DNA of 64,000 bases, taken from positions 41,543 through 105,542 of the forward strand of contig CALUZA010000027.1 in the NCBI GenBank assembly GCA_944325185.1. Direction: 5' to 3'. The position numbers and the translations under genes are program-made. The DNA comes from Candidatus Gastranaerophilales bacterium (GTDB lineage: Bacteria > Cyanobacteriota > Vampirovibrionia > Gastranaerophilales > Gastranaerophilaceae). The notes beneath the pieces are model-generated. The model saw only the letters and a program-made list of their open reading frames with translations, searched no databases and had not been told where the DNA came from. Of this stretch, positions 52,501 to 62,240 are shown one piece after another; the stretch's first letter is position 1; every line of letters begins with the position of its first letter.

Positions 52501-54486
52501 ATGAAATATAACCGCTTTGAACTTGTATCTAATTATATGCCGTCCGGTGATCAACCTAGCGCTATTAAAAAGTTGTCTGATGGAATAAAAGACGGGTTGT
52601 TATCTCAAACCTTACTTGGAGTCACCGGTTCCGGTAAAACTTTTACAATTGCAAATGTTATTCAAAATGTTCAAAAGCCCACGCTTGTAATTGCACACAA
52701 TAAAACATTGGCAGCGCAATTATATAATGAATTTAAAGAATTATTTCCCAATAATGCAGTTGAATATTTTATTTCATATTATGATTATTATCAACCGGAA
52801 GCTTATATTCCAAGGACCGATACCTATATTGAAAAAACTGCTTCAATTAACGATGAAATTGATAGATTGAGACATAATACTACAAGAAGTTTATATGAAA
52901 GAAACGATGTAATTGTAGTTGCTTCTGTAAGCTGTATTTATGGTTTGGGTTTACCTGAAAATTATTTTAAAGGTACTGTTACATTGTGTGTAGGTCAAGA
53001 GATTTCAAGAAAAGATCTTTTAACGTATTTAGTTGGAGTTAGATATGAGCGCAATGACGTTGAATTGTCGCGTTCTACTTTTAGGGTAAAAGGCGACATT
53101 ATTGAAATAATGCCAAGTTATGAAAAAATAATTAATCGCATTTCTTTTTTTGGAGATGAGATTGAAAAAATTACAAGAATTGACGCTGTTTCAGGAGAAA
53201 TAATAGACAGGCCTTCTGAAATTGTTATATATCCTGCAGTGCATTATCTTTCTTATGATGAGGATATAGATGAAACAATTTCTCTTATAAAAAAAGAATT
53301 AGATGATAGATTGTCTGAGCTAAAAAATGAAAATAAGATTGTTGAAGCTCAAAGATTGTTTCAAAGAGTTAATTATGACTGTGAAATGATTAAGGAAATG
53401 GGCTATTGTTCTGGTATAGAAAATTATTCAAGAATTATTGAAAGACGTCCTAAAGGAACGCCTCCTGCAACGCTTTTGGATTATTTTGGAGATGACTTTT
53501 TGGTAGTAATTGATGAATCACATGTAACCATTCCACAATTAAAAGGTATGTATTTTGGTGATAGAGCAAGAAAAAATGTTCTTGTTGACTATGGATTTAG
53601 GCTTCCTTGTGCTAAAGACAACCGCCCTTTAACTTTTGATGAATTTTATAATAAAATTGGTCAAAAAATATTTATATCTGCTACCCCTGCTGATTTTGAA
53701 AGAAAAGAAAGCGCTCAAATAGTTGAGCAAATAATTCGTCCTACAGGTTTGCTTGACCCTGAAATTGAAGTACGTCCGACAATTTCTCAGGTTAAGGATT
53801 TGATTTTGGAAGTTAATAAAACTGTTGAGCTTGGTGACAGGGTTCTTGTTACTACCCTGACAAAGAAGATGGCCGAAGAACTTACAAATTATCTCCAAAA
53901 TCAAGGTTTAAAAGTAAGATATTTGCACAGCGAAGTTAAATCATTGGAAAGAGTTGAAATTCTTAGAGATTTAAGACTTGGTGAGTTTGATATTTTGGTT
54001 GGTGTTAATCTTTTAAGAGAGGGTTTGGATATACCTGAAGTGTCTTTGGTTGCCATCATGGATGCTGATAAAGAAGGATTTTTAAGATGTGAAACATCTT
54101 TAATTCAAACAATTGGAAGAAGCGCCAGAAATGCAAACGGCAGAGTTATTATGTATGCAGATAAAATAACGGATTCAATGTATATTGCAATTGAGGAAAC
54201 TAAAAGACGCAGGGAGTTGCAAATTAAATACAACAAAGAGAATAATATTACCCCAAAAACTATTAAAAAATCTATTGAGAATAATTTATTGCAGCTTGTC
54301 CAAAGCTATAGAAGCGTTGAAGATATTGTGGCAGAGCAAATGGTTGAATTTAATGTTGATAAGAAAGACTTACCCAAGTTGCTTGATAAGCTTGAAAAAG
54401 ACATGCATAAAGCTGCGAAATTACTCGATTTTGAAAGAGCGATTCAATTAAGAGATGAAATTAAGAAAATCAAAAGCCTTTTATAG
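52501..54486 (+). CDS. uvrB: Excinuclease ABC subunit B
   Basis: ATG 52501 gives [20 protein letters not shown], the standard UvrB start (661 aa); an upstream ATG would add a hydrophobic stretch absent from the family. Walker A is GVTGSGKT (K46), with the damage-binding beta hairpin [16 protein letters not shown], helicase motifs ([18 protein letters not shown]) and the C-terminal UvrC-binding helix pair ([20 protein letters not shown]). It loads on damaged DNA with UvrA and recruits UvrC, found at 57.1 kb. No clear LexA box was seen. Confidence 0.96.
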   Translation: MKYNRFELVSNYMPSGDQPSAIKKLSDGIKDGLLSQTLLGVTGSGKTFTIANVIQNVQKPTLVIAHNKTLAAQLYNEFKELFPNNAVEYFISYYDYYQPEAYIPRTDTYIEKTASINDEIDRLRHNTTRSLYERNDVIVVASVSCIYGLGLPENYFKGTVTLCVGQEISRKDLLTYLVGVRYERNDVELSRSTFRVKGDIIEIMPSYEKIINRISFFGDEIEKITRIDAVSGEIIDRPSEIVIYPAVHYLSYDEDIDETISLIKKELDDRLSELKNENKIVEAQRLFQRVNYDCEMIKEMGYCSGIENYSRIIERRPKGTPPATLLDYFGDDFLVVIDESHVTIPQLKGMYFGDRARKNVLVDYGFRLPCAKDNRPLTFDEFYNKIGQKIFISATPADFERKESAQIVEQIIRPTGLLDPEIEVRPTISQVKDLILEVNKTVELGDRVLVTTLTKKMAEELTNYLQNQGLKVRYLHSEVKSLERVEILRDLRLGEFDILVGVNLLREGLDIPEVSLVAIMDADKEGFLRCETSLIQTIGRSARNANGRVIMYADKITDSMYIAIEETKRRRELQIKYNKENNITPKTIKKSIENNLLQLVQSYRSVEDIVAEQMVEFNVDKKDLPKLLDKLEKDMHKAAKLLDFERAIQLRDEIKKIKSLL

Positions 54487-54487
54487 G

Positions 54488-55462
54488 TTATGCAATTCCT
54501 TTTTGTAACAAATCGTGAATGTGCAGCACGCCTATTGGTTTTTTATCTTCTAGTGCAAAAATATTCGTAATTTTTTTCTCATTAAGAATTTTAATTGCTT
54601 CTGATGCAAACATATTTTTTTCTATTGTTATTGGGTTTTTTGTCATAATATCTGAAGCTTTGATATTTTTTAGGTCTTGGTTTATGCAACGCCTTAAATC
54701 GCCATCCGTGAACATGCCTGTAAATTCACCATTTTCGTTTACAAAACCAACGCAACCAAGTCTTTTTGATGTCATTTCAAGTATGATTTCGTTAATTCCC
54801 GCATTTTCATTAAGTAAAGGCATTTCATCCCCTGTATGCATAAGGTCTTTGACTCTTTGAAGTATTGAGCCTAATTTACCTCCGGGATGTCTTTCATTGA
54901 ATTGTGTTTTTGAAAAGCCTCTTCTTTCTATCATTCCGGTTGTAAGAACATCTCCCAACACCAGTGTTGCGGTTGTAGATGAAGTCGGTGCCAAGCCAAG
55001 AGGACAAGCCTCTTTTGCTTTAGGCAATTCAAGAACAATATCTCCTGCTTTTCCAAGAGAGCTTTCAGGATTTTTTGTTATTGCAATAAGTTTTATTCCA
55101 AATCTTTTTGCATAATTTAATATATCTATTAATTCTCTTGATTCTCCGCTATTTGAAATTGCAATAATAACATCGTCTTGTGTTACCATTCCAAGGTCAC
55201 CGTGGCTTGCTTCTGCAGGGTGAATAAAAAACGATGGAGTTCCGGTTGATGCCAATGAGGCTGCAATTTTTTTTGCAATATGACCGGATTTACCCATGCC
55301 GGATAAAATTATTCTCCCTTTTGCATTTTCAATTAAATCAAGTGCTTTTGTCAGATTTTCATCAAGGAGATCTTTGAGTTGGTTTATAGCTTCAATTTCA
55401 CAATCTATTGTTTTAATTGCGTTTAAAATATCAGCATTTTGTAATTTGTTTATAGTTTGCAT
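54488..55462 (-). CDS. kdsD: Arabinose-5-phosphate isomerase (SIS + two CBS domains)
   Basis: The 324-aa protein has the SIS domain with LSGMGKSGHIAKKIAASL, HPAEASHGDLGM and ISNSGESRELIDIL, and two CBS domains (about 205-324, MHTGDEMPLLNENAGI and DIMTKNPITIEKNMFASEA). It makes D-arabinose-5-phosphate, the first step to Kdo for lipopolysaccharide. This is good evidence for a Gram-negative type outer membrane. The gene is convergent with uvrB, with one base between stop codons. Confidence 0.92.
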   Translation of the reverse strand: MQTINKLQNADILNAIKTIDCEIEAINQLKDLLDENLTKALDLIENAKGRIILSGMGKSGHIAKKIAASLASTGTPSFFIHPAEASHGDLGMVTQDDVIIAISNSGESRELIDILNYAKRFGIKLIAITKNPESSLGKAGDIVLELPKAKEACPLGLAPTSSTTATLVLGDVLTTGMIERRGFSKTQFNERHPGGKLGSILQRVKDLMHTGDEMPLLNENAGINEIILEMTSKRLGCVGFVNENGEFTGMFTDGDLRRCINQDLKNIKASDIMTKNPITIEKNMFASEAIKILNEKKITNIFALEDKKPIGVLHIHDLLQKGIA

Positions 55463-55550
55463 TTTTTTTCTCCTTGTTTAGTATAATTGTATATTAAATA
55501 CTTATAATTTGTTAATATTATGTTAAAAAATATCAATTTTTATTTTTTTA

Positions 55551-55569
55551 GTGTTTTTTTATCTTTGTA
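55551..55569 (+). promoter_or_regulatory. Shared 19-bp upstream motif, copy 2
   Basis: GTGTTTTTTTATCTTTGTA matches the motif at 39499-39517 at 18 of 19 positions. The gene start lies 19 bases downstream, with AGGAAGG between. Confidence 0.45.
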
Positions 55570-55587
55570 GGAAGGTTTATATTTTTT

Positions 55588-56985
55588 ATGGTAAATAGTA
55601 TTAATTCGAATAATTTTAAATTATTTAATTCTATTTCTTTTAAAAATAACTCTAATCAAGTTATTGCTCAACCCCTTCCTTCTAAAATAACAACACAAAA
55701 TTCAATCCTTCCTTATACCAGTGCACCATCAAAAATATCAACATTTTTATCTGCGGATGATGTTCAAAAGTATCTTTATTTGTTGAATTTTATGAGAGAC
55801 TATCCTGTGAGTCCAAATTCTGAAGGTATGCCACCTTCAAAACAGCTTGAATATCTCTTAAGAAACGGTAAACTTTTGTCTCGTTCTATGCATGATAATT
55901 CAACCACTTTGGATAACATCTATTCTATTGCAGTTGAACCAAGAGCTTGTAATCTTAATCAAAAGCAACTTGTGTCAAATGTTTTGGATATTTTGGTAAA
56001 TCCTAGAGTTGTATCACAAACTTTTGGAGATATTCCGGAGTCCGAAAAACAGAAAATTCTTGAACGTTTAAAAACGGACGATCCAGCCAAACTTGATCCG
56101 TCATTAATGAACGTTGTTGCTTCTGGTACTTGTCCTGCTGCTTCAAATGAAGTGAATATGGCAGATAATTATCCGGCAGAGTTTGCTCGTTGGGTTTCAA
56201 AACTTTCAAGTCCGGAAAAAGCTTTATATTTAGATATAGATCTTTCTTCTATTTCAAAGAATTTTCTTGAAGCTATGACAATTTTAGATTTGCTAGAGGC
56301 ACAGAAAAAAGATTTTAACTTTAATAAAGTGAGAATAAAGGTAAATGCAGACGATAATGCATATATAAGGGCTTCAATTCAAGATAAGCATTGGGACAAG
56401 GGCGAAAGAAATGTTGCCGATGTTCTTGTTCAAAGTGCAATTATGCAACTTGGTTCTCAAAATACCTATAACTCTTTAATTGATTCAAGAGGCGGTAAGT
56501 TCAGTACCAGTCCACAAGGCTTAATAGAAATTGAAAAAACTTTTGTTGAATCTTTAATTAAAAACAAGGAAATTACATCCTTTGTGTATCAAAAAATTGA
56601 TGATGATCAAAATCTTCTGGGTTATAATTGTTCATTTGATAAAATGAAAAAACATATCAAAGACACAATTGATAGCGGAGAAGATGTGATTATAGGATAT
56701 GTTTTAACCAATGAAACATCCGGCAGGACTTCTATGAAATTATATAATCCTTCTGTTGACGGATTACCAAATAAAATTATAAACGGACATGAAATTACAA
56801 TCGTTGATTATAAGTATGATAATAATGGAAAAATGATATTTGTTTGTGTAGACACAGATGATAATAACAACGATTTTGTTGAATACAGCGAAGACTGGCT
56901 TCTTCCTAAATTGCATCATGCAGGCTATCCTGCTCATATTGTTGAAGCTGATGAGGAAGAAATTATGAGAAATGCAATGTCTTAA
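55588..56985 (+). CDS. Unknown 465-aa protein, candidate papain-like fold
   Basis: The start is ATG 55588 after AGGAAGG. The first 50 residues are polar and Ser/Asn-rich with FKLFNSISFKNNSN. A helical region (about 55-170) follows. SGTCPAASNEVNMADNYP has a Cys (C182) followed by Pro-Ala-Ala-Ser, and near the end NGHEITIVDYKYD (H401) and FVCVDTDDNNNDF. The order Cys, His, Asp resembles papain-like peptidases or transglutaminase-like folds, but this rests on short motifs only. The 19-bp upstream motif links it with the gene at 39544. Confidence 0.55.
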   Translation: MVNSINSNNFKLFNSISFKNNSNQVIAQPLPSKITTQNSILPYTSAPSKISTFLSADDVQKYLYLLNFMRDYPVSPNSEGMPPSKQLEYLLRNGKLLSRSMHDNSTTLDNIYSIAVEPRACNLNQKQLVSNVLDILVNPRVVSQTFGDIPESEKQKILERLKTDDPAKLDPSLMNVVASGTCPAASNEVNMADNYPAEFARWVSKLSSPEKALYLDIDLSSISKNFLEAMTILDLLEAQKKDFNFNKVRIKVNADDNAYIRASIQDKHWDKGERNVADVLVQSAIMQLGSQNTYNSLIDSRGGKFSTSPQGLIEIEKTFVESLIKNKEITSFVYQKIDDDQNLLGYNCSFDKMKKHIKDTIDSGEDVIIGYVLTNETSGRTSMKLYNPSVDGLPNKIINGHEITIVDYKYDNNGKMIFVCVDTDDNNNDFVEYSEDWLLPKLHHAGYPAHIVEADEEEIMRNAMS

Positions 56986-57001
56986 AAATAAGCATTAAAA
57001 A

Positions 57002-57072
57002 AGGCGACACCCAGATTCGAACTGGGGATAAGAGCTTTGCAGGCTCCTGCCTTACCACTTGGCCATGTCGCC
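57002..57072 (-). tRNA. tRNA-Cys (anticodon GCA)
   Basis: On the minus strand the acceptor GGCGACA pairs with TGTCGCC, and the discriminator is T, universal for tRNA-Cys. The anticodon arm GGAGC-CTGCAAA-GCTCT gives GCA. The T arm is CCCAG-TTCGAAT-CTGGG. No CCA is encoded; a T4 run follows the 3' end. Confidence 0.95.
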
Positions 57073-57140
57073 GAACGCTTTATTTATGTTATTAGATAAA
57101 TAAAATATTGTCAAGAGTTCATTGTTTAAAATTATAATGT

Positions 57141-58823
57141 TTATTTTAACATGGACTTGCTTCTAAGTTGCCTATGGAATGTTATTGCAAATCTGTGTGC
57201 TTCATCACGTATTCTTTGAAATAAATGTAGAGCGGGCGAATTAATTGCAAATAAAACAGGCTTTGACTTGTTTGGCAAGAACACTTCTTCTTCTCTTTTT
57301 GCAAGGGATACAATGTTTAACTTTAATTCGTATTCATTCATTATTTCCATTACACTGGAAAGTTGTCCTTTTCCTCCATCAATTATAATTAAATCAGGTG
57401 CTTCAATCTCTCCTTTTTTAATTCTTTTAAAGCGTCTTGATAAAATTTCTCGCATGGATTTAAAATCATCCACTTCTCCTTTTTGAATTGTTCTTAGTTT
57501 GTATTTTCTATATTTTGATTTTTTAGGCTGTCCGTTTTCAAAATATACACCAGATGCAACTGTATTTGTACCTTGAATATGAGATATATCGTAGCATTCA
57601 ATAGTATGAGGGAATTTTGTCAAATTTAATTTTTCTTGTATGTATGCTCCTACTTCATTGTAGTCATTTTGTATTGTAGTTAATTCTTTGAGTTTTTGTT
57701 GTTCCAGATTATATTTTGCATTTTTTTGTGCAAGAAGAAGAATTTCTTTATCTGTTTTTGTTGTTGCTTTTATTATGTTAACGTCTTTTTTAAGTCTTAA
57801 TGTCAACCATTTTTTATATAATTCAAAATTTTCAAATAAATCAGGAATAATGATTTTTGAGGGCAATTCCTCGTCGTTTAACATTATGTAGTAATCTCTT
57901 AAAATACTTTCTATTACTTCTTGCGGATTGGTTGTCTCCAAAGAAAGCTGTGAGTATGAAAAATCTTTTTTGTTTATCAGTCTTCCTTGTCTGATTTGTA
58001 ATATGCTTACTGATATTAAATTTGCTGAATTTTCAAAAGCGACGTAATCATTGTTTGCTTTTGTAGAGCTAAAGACCACGTTTTGTTTTTCCATGGTTTT
58101 TTCAATGTCTTGAATGCTGTTTCTATATAAAAGCGCTTTTTCAAAATCACAATTATCGCTTGCTTTTTGCATTTCGTCTTTTAGTTTTTTAATTAATTCC
58201 TTTCTTTTACCGGATAGGAATAATTCGACATTTTTTATGATTTTTTTGTATTCTTCGGATGATATTTTATTTTGACAGGGTGCTGCGCATTGACCTATGT
58301 CATAATACAAACAGGGTCTTGTTTTATATTTTGGAGTTTTGCATTTTTTGAGCGGAAAAATTTTATTGATGACTTCTAAAGTTGCATGCATTGCTTTTGA
58401 ATCCGTATATGGACCAAAATATTTTCCTTTAAATGAATTTTTATTTGCTTTTCTTACTACCGTAATTCTCGGATAATCCTCGTTTGTAATTAAAAAATAT
58501 GGAAATTTTTTATCATCTTTTAGAAGCACATTGTATTTTGGCTTATGTTTTTTAATAAGTTCGTTTTCAAGAATTAGTGCTTCGATTTCTGAATTTACAA
58601 CGATACACTCTATTTTCTTTATTTGAGGTACCATTATTTGAAGTTTTGGCGAATCTTTTTTTCCGACAAAGTAGCTATTTACTCTGTTGTATAAATTTTT
58701 TGCTTTTCCTATGTATATAATTTCGTTATTTTTGTCGTAATACCTGTAGCATCCCGGAAGTTTGGGCATTAATTCTATTTGTTTTAAGATTTCTTTGTCG
58801 TAATTTTTTTTACTTTGTTTCAT
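57141..58823 (-). CDS. uvrC: Excinuclease ABC subunit C
   Basis: The 560-aa protein has the N-terminal GIY-YIG nuclease (LPGCYRYYDKNNEIIYIGKAKN, then NRVNSYF), a Cys-containing linker (KKCKTPKYKTRPCLYYDIGQ), a UVR domain (DEMQKASDNCDFEKALLYRN) and the C-terminal RNase-H-like nuclease (IECYDISHIQGTNTVASGV, LIIIDGGKGQL, RDEAHRFAITFHR). The final HhH region is missing or very short, as it ends RSKSMLK. It makes both incisions around UvrB-bound damage. Confidence 0.95.
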   Translation of the reverse strand: MKQSKKNYDKEILKQIELMPKLPGCYRYYDKNNEIIYIGKAKNLYNRVNSYFVGKKDSPKLQIMVPQIKKIECIVVNSEIEALILENELIKKHKPKYNVLLKDDKKFPYFLITNEDYPRITVVRKANKNSFKGKYFGPYTDSKAMHATLEVINKIFPLKKCKTPKYKTRPCLYYDIGQCAAPCQNKISSEEYKKIIKNVELFLSGKRKELIKKLKDEMQKASDNCDFEKALLYRNSIQDIEKTMEKQNVVFSSTKANNDYVAFENSANLISVSILQIRQGRLINKKDFSYSQLSLETTNPQEVIESILRDYYIMLNDEELPSKIIIPDLFENFELYKKWLTLRLKKDVNIIKATTKTDKEILLLAQKNAKYNLEQQKLKELTTIQNDYNEVGAYIQEKLNLTKFPHTIECYDISHIQGTNTVASGVYFENGQPKKSKYRKYKLRTIQKGEVDDFKSMREILSRRFKRIKKGEIEAPDLIIIDGGKGQLSSVMEIMNEYELKLNIVSLAKREEEVFLPNKSKPVLFAINSPALHLFQRIRDEAHRFAITFHRQLRSKSMLK

Positions 58824-58928
58824 ACATTTATACTAACATATATTTCAAATGTTAGAAATTTTGAATTTGTGGAATGGTATTACTATTGTAATAGCTTATG
58901 ATTGTTGTCACGGAAAGACAGGTGGAAT

Positions 58929-59219
58929 ATGATTCTTGAATACAAAGTTGATGAACTTTCAGTACAGGGTGCGTGGTTAAGAACATTGTATGATTTAATT
59001 GACGAATTAAATTGTAAGTGTCAAACATTTATGGAAGAAAAATACAACACGAACAGAAACTGTTTTGCTCCTGTTCGTGTGGTTAAAATTTTCGGTTCTA
59101 ATGTAATTTTAAGTTGGCTTAAATTAAGAATGGAACGATATAATCATTTTATCGATTCTCTTAATTCGCAAGATGTTTTTTCAGCTTCATTTTTAGATGA
59201 AGAAGAAAATAATTTATAG
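58929..59219 (+). CDS. 96-aa hypothetical protein
   Basis: AGGTGG lies three bases before ATG 58929, so this start is well supported over a TTG 27 bases upstream. The protein is helical with a Trp-rich first half (LSVQGAWLRTLYDLIDELNC) and a central VRVVKIFGSNVILSWLKLRM. Two cysteines are close together (NCKC). No domain recognised. It abuts the convergent rplY stop codon. Its function is unknown. Confidence 0.7.
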   Translation: MILEYKVDELSVQGAWLRTLYDLIDELNCKCQTFMEEKYNTNRNCFAPVRVVKIFGSNVILSWLKLRMERYNHFIDSLNSQDVFSASFLDEEENNL

Positions 59220-59498
59220 TTAAATTACGGCAAATTCAACGTTTAAATATTCGTTTGTTGCATAGTTTACTTGCAATTCTTGGATTTTTGCGTTGAATTT
59301 TTCTTTGCCTAAATTTAATTCCCATTCGCCTTCTTTGTTGTTTTTGTATGCCATTTCAAATTCATGTGCATCTATTTGAATGTTTTTAGCTTCAATTCCT
59401 TTGCCGTATAGTGAGCCGGGTAATATTCCTGCACTTCTTAATTGACGTGGGTTTTTGCCTTCTTCACGATTTTCGATTTTTAATTTAGCGTTTGCCAT
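59220..59498 (-). CDS. rplY: Ribosomal protein bL25, short form
   Basis: The 92-aa protein has AKLKIENREEGKNPRQLRSAG, then ILPGSLYGKGIEAKNIQID, the bL25 fold that binds 5S rRNA. It is the short form without the C-terminal TL5/CTC domain, like E. coli L25. AAGGAG precedes the ATG. It stands alone on the minus strand. Confidence 0.85.
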   Translation of the reverse strand: MANAKLKIENREEGKNPRQLRSAGILPGSLYGKGIEAKNIQIDAHEFEMAYKNNKEGEWELNLGKEKFNAKIQELQVNYATNEYLNVEFAVI

Positions 59499-59572
59499 TT
59501 TATTCTCCTTGACTTAATGTTATTCTTAATTTATTAATATAAGTATTCTAATTATATTTGTTGAACAAAAAA

Positions 59573-60724
59573 ATGCAATTTTTATCAAAAACAGTTTTAA
59601 AAAAATTTATAAATACGGAAATTTCATCAGTTGGTTTTGACGAAGGATATATTGAGCATGCCGTAAAAAAGCATCTTTTCTTGTCAATTAAGATTTTTGA
59701 CGTTACTCCTTCGCAAGCATCAATTATAAAACAAACAGCACTTTCGTGTGACTGTGATTGTGCTGTAAATCGTGGTGTCATAGATTGTTCGGTCAGTTTT
59801 TCGGATTGTATTTTATCCGGCACGGTTGCACAATTAAAACAAGTTGCAAAAAAGTTGTCTACTCAGCCTTTTTCTTTGCCTAAACTTTCTGATGTAATTT
59901 TGGAAAAAATTGAAATCGAAATGCAGCCAAAGAAAAGATCTAAAATCATGGGAATATTAAACTTAACCCCCGATTCTTTTTCTGATGGAGGCGAGTTTGT
60001 TGAAATTGATAAAGCAATTAATCATGCAGTTGATATGATTGAGGCTGGCGCTGATATTATTGACATAGGAGCACAATCCACAAAGCCTTATTCTGATTTG
60101 GTTTCTGTTGTTTATGAAATTGAAAAAGTTACTCCAATTGTTACTGCTCTTAAAGCTGCTTTTCCGCACATTGAAATTAGCGTAGATACAATGACACTTG
60201 CATGTGCAAAAGCTGCAATTGAAGCAGGTGCTGATATAATTAATGATGTTAGTTTTCTTTCGAATATGGAATTTGTAAATATTTGCGCTCAAGAGAATAA
60301 AAAGCTCGTGATTATGCATTCAAGAGGCAATTCAAAAACAATGGATAATTTAACATATTATGATAGCCTGATTGATGAAATATACACAGAAATATTTGAA
60401 AAAGCACAGTCTGCAATAAATGCGGGTTTGGATAGGAAAAATATAATAATAGATGTTGGTTTTGGTTTTGCAAAAAATATTACTCAAAACTTTGAATTAC
60501 TAAAAAGAATAAATGAATTTAAATCCATGGGTTTTCCTGTATTAGGCGGTTTGTCCAGAAAAAGATTTATGCAAGATGTTATAAATACAAAAGAACCTAA
60601 AGATAGTGATTTTGTCTCTGCTTTGTCGGCTTTTTATCTTATGCAGAATGATATTGACTATATCAGGGTTCACAATGTCGAGTTAACTATGCAAGCGCTT
60701 AAATTGAACGATAGGCTTTTTTAG
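59573..60724 (+). CDS. folP: Dihydropteroate synthase with N-terminal extension
   Basis: The catalytic domain begins near residue 125 with IMGILNLTPDSFSDGG and has DIIDIGAQSTKPYSDLVS, ISVDTMTLACAKAAIEAGAD, INDVSFLSN and RVHNVELTMQAL. It joins the pterin diphosphate to p-aminobenzoate. The first 120 residues, with FGYIEHAVKKHLFLSIKIF-like and Cys-rich segments (ALSCDCDCAVNRGVIDCSV), are extra relative to E. coli FolP; similar extensions occur in some bacteria. No ribosome-binding site is obvious. The Sec-type DCDC pair could bind metal. Confidence 0.92.
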   Translation: MQFLSKTVLKKFINTEISSVGFDEGYIEHAVKKHLFLSIKIFDVTPSQASIIKQTALSCDCDCAVNRGVIDCSVSFSDCILSGTVAQLKQVAKKLSTQPFSLPKLSDVILEKIEIEMQPKKRSKIMGILNLTPDSFSDGGEFVEIDKAINHAVDMIEAGADIIDIGAQSTKPYSDLVSVVYEIEKVTPIVTALKAAFPHIEISVDTMTLACAKAAIEAGADIINDVSFLSNMEFVNICAQENKKLVIMHSRGNSKTMDNLTYYDSLIDEIYTEIFEKAQSAINAGLDRKNIIIDVGFGFAKNITQNFELLKRINEFKSMGFPVLGGLSRKRFMQDVINTKEPKDSDFVSALSAFYLMQNDIDYIRVHNVELTMQALKLNDRLF

Positions 60725-61191
60725 TTTTTGTCTTCTTTAAATTCTTTGATGTTTTTTATAGGTTTTTTTGAAATTTTTTTAAAGACTTCGGAAAATTTTT
60801 CTATTGGTTCAAAATAGTATCCGCACTCATCTTTTAGTTGTGCTCCCATTTTGAAAATTTCTTCCGACGGATAATTTTTGCAAATTGGAGGGCGGTTTTT
60901 GTGATCTTTGCAGAGTCTTTTGATTTTATCAAATTTATTGCATTCAAAGATAAGTCCGAAATCATCTTTTCCTATTGGGGTTATATGTTTGTAAAAAATA
61001 TAGTCATCGTTTTTTTTAATTTTATTAAACTCTTCTTCTGTTTTTATTACATTATTTCCGTGTCTAACATATATGTTTTCACAACAACATCCACACATAC
61101 GGCACTTTCCGTATCTGTAGTATTTTCTTTTCAGAATTTTTAAATGATAGTGTTTTTTTATGAAATTTACTATTTTTTTAAGCAATATCAT
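60721..61191 (-). CDS. YkgJ-family cysteine cluster protein
   Basis: The 156-aa protein has CRMCGCCCENIYV near residue 32 and FECNKFDKIKRLCKDH, then RPPICKNYPSEE, matching the CxxCxxCC...CxxY family that probably binds iron-sulfur or zinc. Function is unknown. The C-terminus is Lys-rich. It overlaps the next gene by 14 bases, so it is cotranscribed with it. Confidence 0.82.
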   Translation of the reverse strand: MILLKKIVNFIKKHYHLKILKRKYYRYGKCRMCGCCCENIYVRHGNNVIKTEEEFNKIKKNDDYIFYKHITPIGKDDFGLIFECNKFDKIKRLCKDHKNRPPICKNYPSEEIFKMGAQLKDECGYYFEPIEKFSEVFKKISKKPIKNIKEFKEDKN

Positions 61192-61504
61192 TCAAAAAGT
61201 CTTCATTATTCAACAGTTCGGATAAAAAGTCGTCATTTTCTATTGAAAGTTTGCCATCAAGTGCTTGTTGGATAACAAGTTCGTTTGCTGATTTTTCATC
61301 CGTTTCCTTTAGAATTTCCGAGAATTTTTTGATGTCAACTTCTCTTTGATACTTTTGAATTGCAGCAGATGAGATATCTGATTCATCAATAAAGTATCCG
61401 TTTTCAACTTCTTCAAAAGGGTTTGATGTAACCCCTTTAATTCTATCCAAACTTTGACTTTGTGTAATAGATTCTGAATTATTGTTTAAAATTTTATCCA
61501 GCAT
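61178..61504 (-). CDS. 108-aa hypothetical protein, possibly FlgM-like
   Basis: I chose ATG 61504, with AGGGAAT upstream; a longer form would start at 61546. The protein has SQSLDRIKGVTSNPFEEVEN and, in its second half, SDISSAAIQKYQREVDIKKF and VIQQALDGKLSIEND. The latter loosely matches the FlgM end pattern IxxAxxxGxYxID, but the match is weak. It is acidic and probably disordered at the start. If FlgM-like, it would be the anti-sigma for the sigma-28-type promoter at 13.4 kb. Confidence 0.5.
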   Translation of the reverse strand: MLDKILNNNSESITQSQSLDRIKGVTSNPFEEVENGYFIDESDISSAAIQKYQREVDIKKFSEILKETDEKSANELVIQQALDGKLSIENDDFLSELLNNEDFLNDIA

Positions 61505-61619
61505 ATATTCCCTAAGTCTTATCCTTACTTTAATAGTATGTAACAAATTAATTTGTTTTGTAATTAATCTAAAGATTAGTTTATTGAAATTATAGCCGTA
61601 TTTTTTAAATATGGCAAAT

Positions 61620-62219
61620 TTATTTGTTTTGCTTTATTTTTTTATCTAAATAATTTTTCTCTTCAAATTTGTAGTTTTGTATGTACTCAACAGCTTCTTT
61701 GGGTGTATTTGCCATAAAATAAAGTTCGGATGAGATTTTAGGGGCGAAGTTTTTTTCAATTGCCGAATTAAAGAAGCTTATTAAATTTTCGTAATAATTG
61801 TTTATATTTAAAATCACAATGGGTTTGTTGTTGTATCCCAGTTGTTTTTGCACAATCATCTCAGCCAGTTCTTCAAGGGTTCCAAAGCCACCCGGAAGTG
61901 CGATTACAGCATTAGATAATTCGTCCATTTTGGCTTTTCTTTCTCTCATACCTTTTGTTAGAATAAATTTTGTACAGTTGCCTGATTCAATTCCTAGATT
62001 GTATAATTTTTCCGGCATAATTCCTGTTACTTCGCTGCCGCGTAGTCTTGCAGCCTGTGTTACTTCTCCCATTAAGCCGAGGCATGATCCGCCGTATACA
62101 ATATTATATCCATTTTGCGCTATTTCAATTCCCAATGTATAGGCTTCTTTGAAGTATATTCTTTCTATGTCAGATGACGAGCTTGCAAAAATGCAAATTG
62201 TTTTAATTTCGTTGTGCAT
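61620..62219 (-). CDS. LOG-family nucleoside-monophosphate phosphoribohydrolase
   Basis: The 199-aa protein has the signature ALPGGFGTLEELAEMIV and the N-terminal GGSCLGLMGEVTQAA, the lysine-decarboxylase-like Rossmann fold. LOG proteins hydrolyse 5'-ribonucleoside monophosphates and cytokinin precursors; many bacterial ones are PpnN-like. A clear nucleotide-binding GGxGTxxE motif is present. Single gene on the minus strand. Confidence 0.85.
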   Translation of the reverse strand: MHNEIKTICIFASSSSDIERIYFKEAYTLGIEIAQNGYNIVYGGSCLGLMGEVTQAARLRGSEVTGIMPEKLYNLGIESGNCTKFILTKGMRERKAKMDELSNAVIALPGGFGTLEELAEMIVQKQLGYNNKPIVILNINNYYENLISFFNSAIEKNFAPKISSELYFMANTPKEAVEYIQNYKFEEKNYLDKKIKQNK

Positions 62220-62240
62220 ATTTTCTCCATTGTGTCTATA

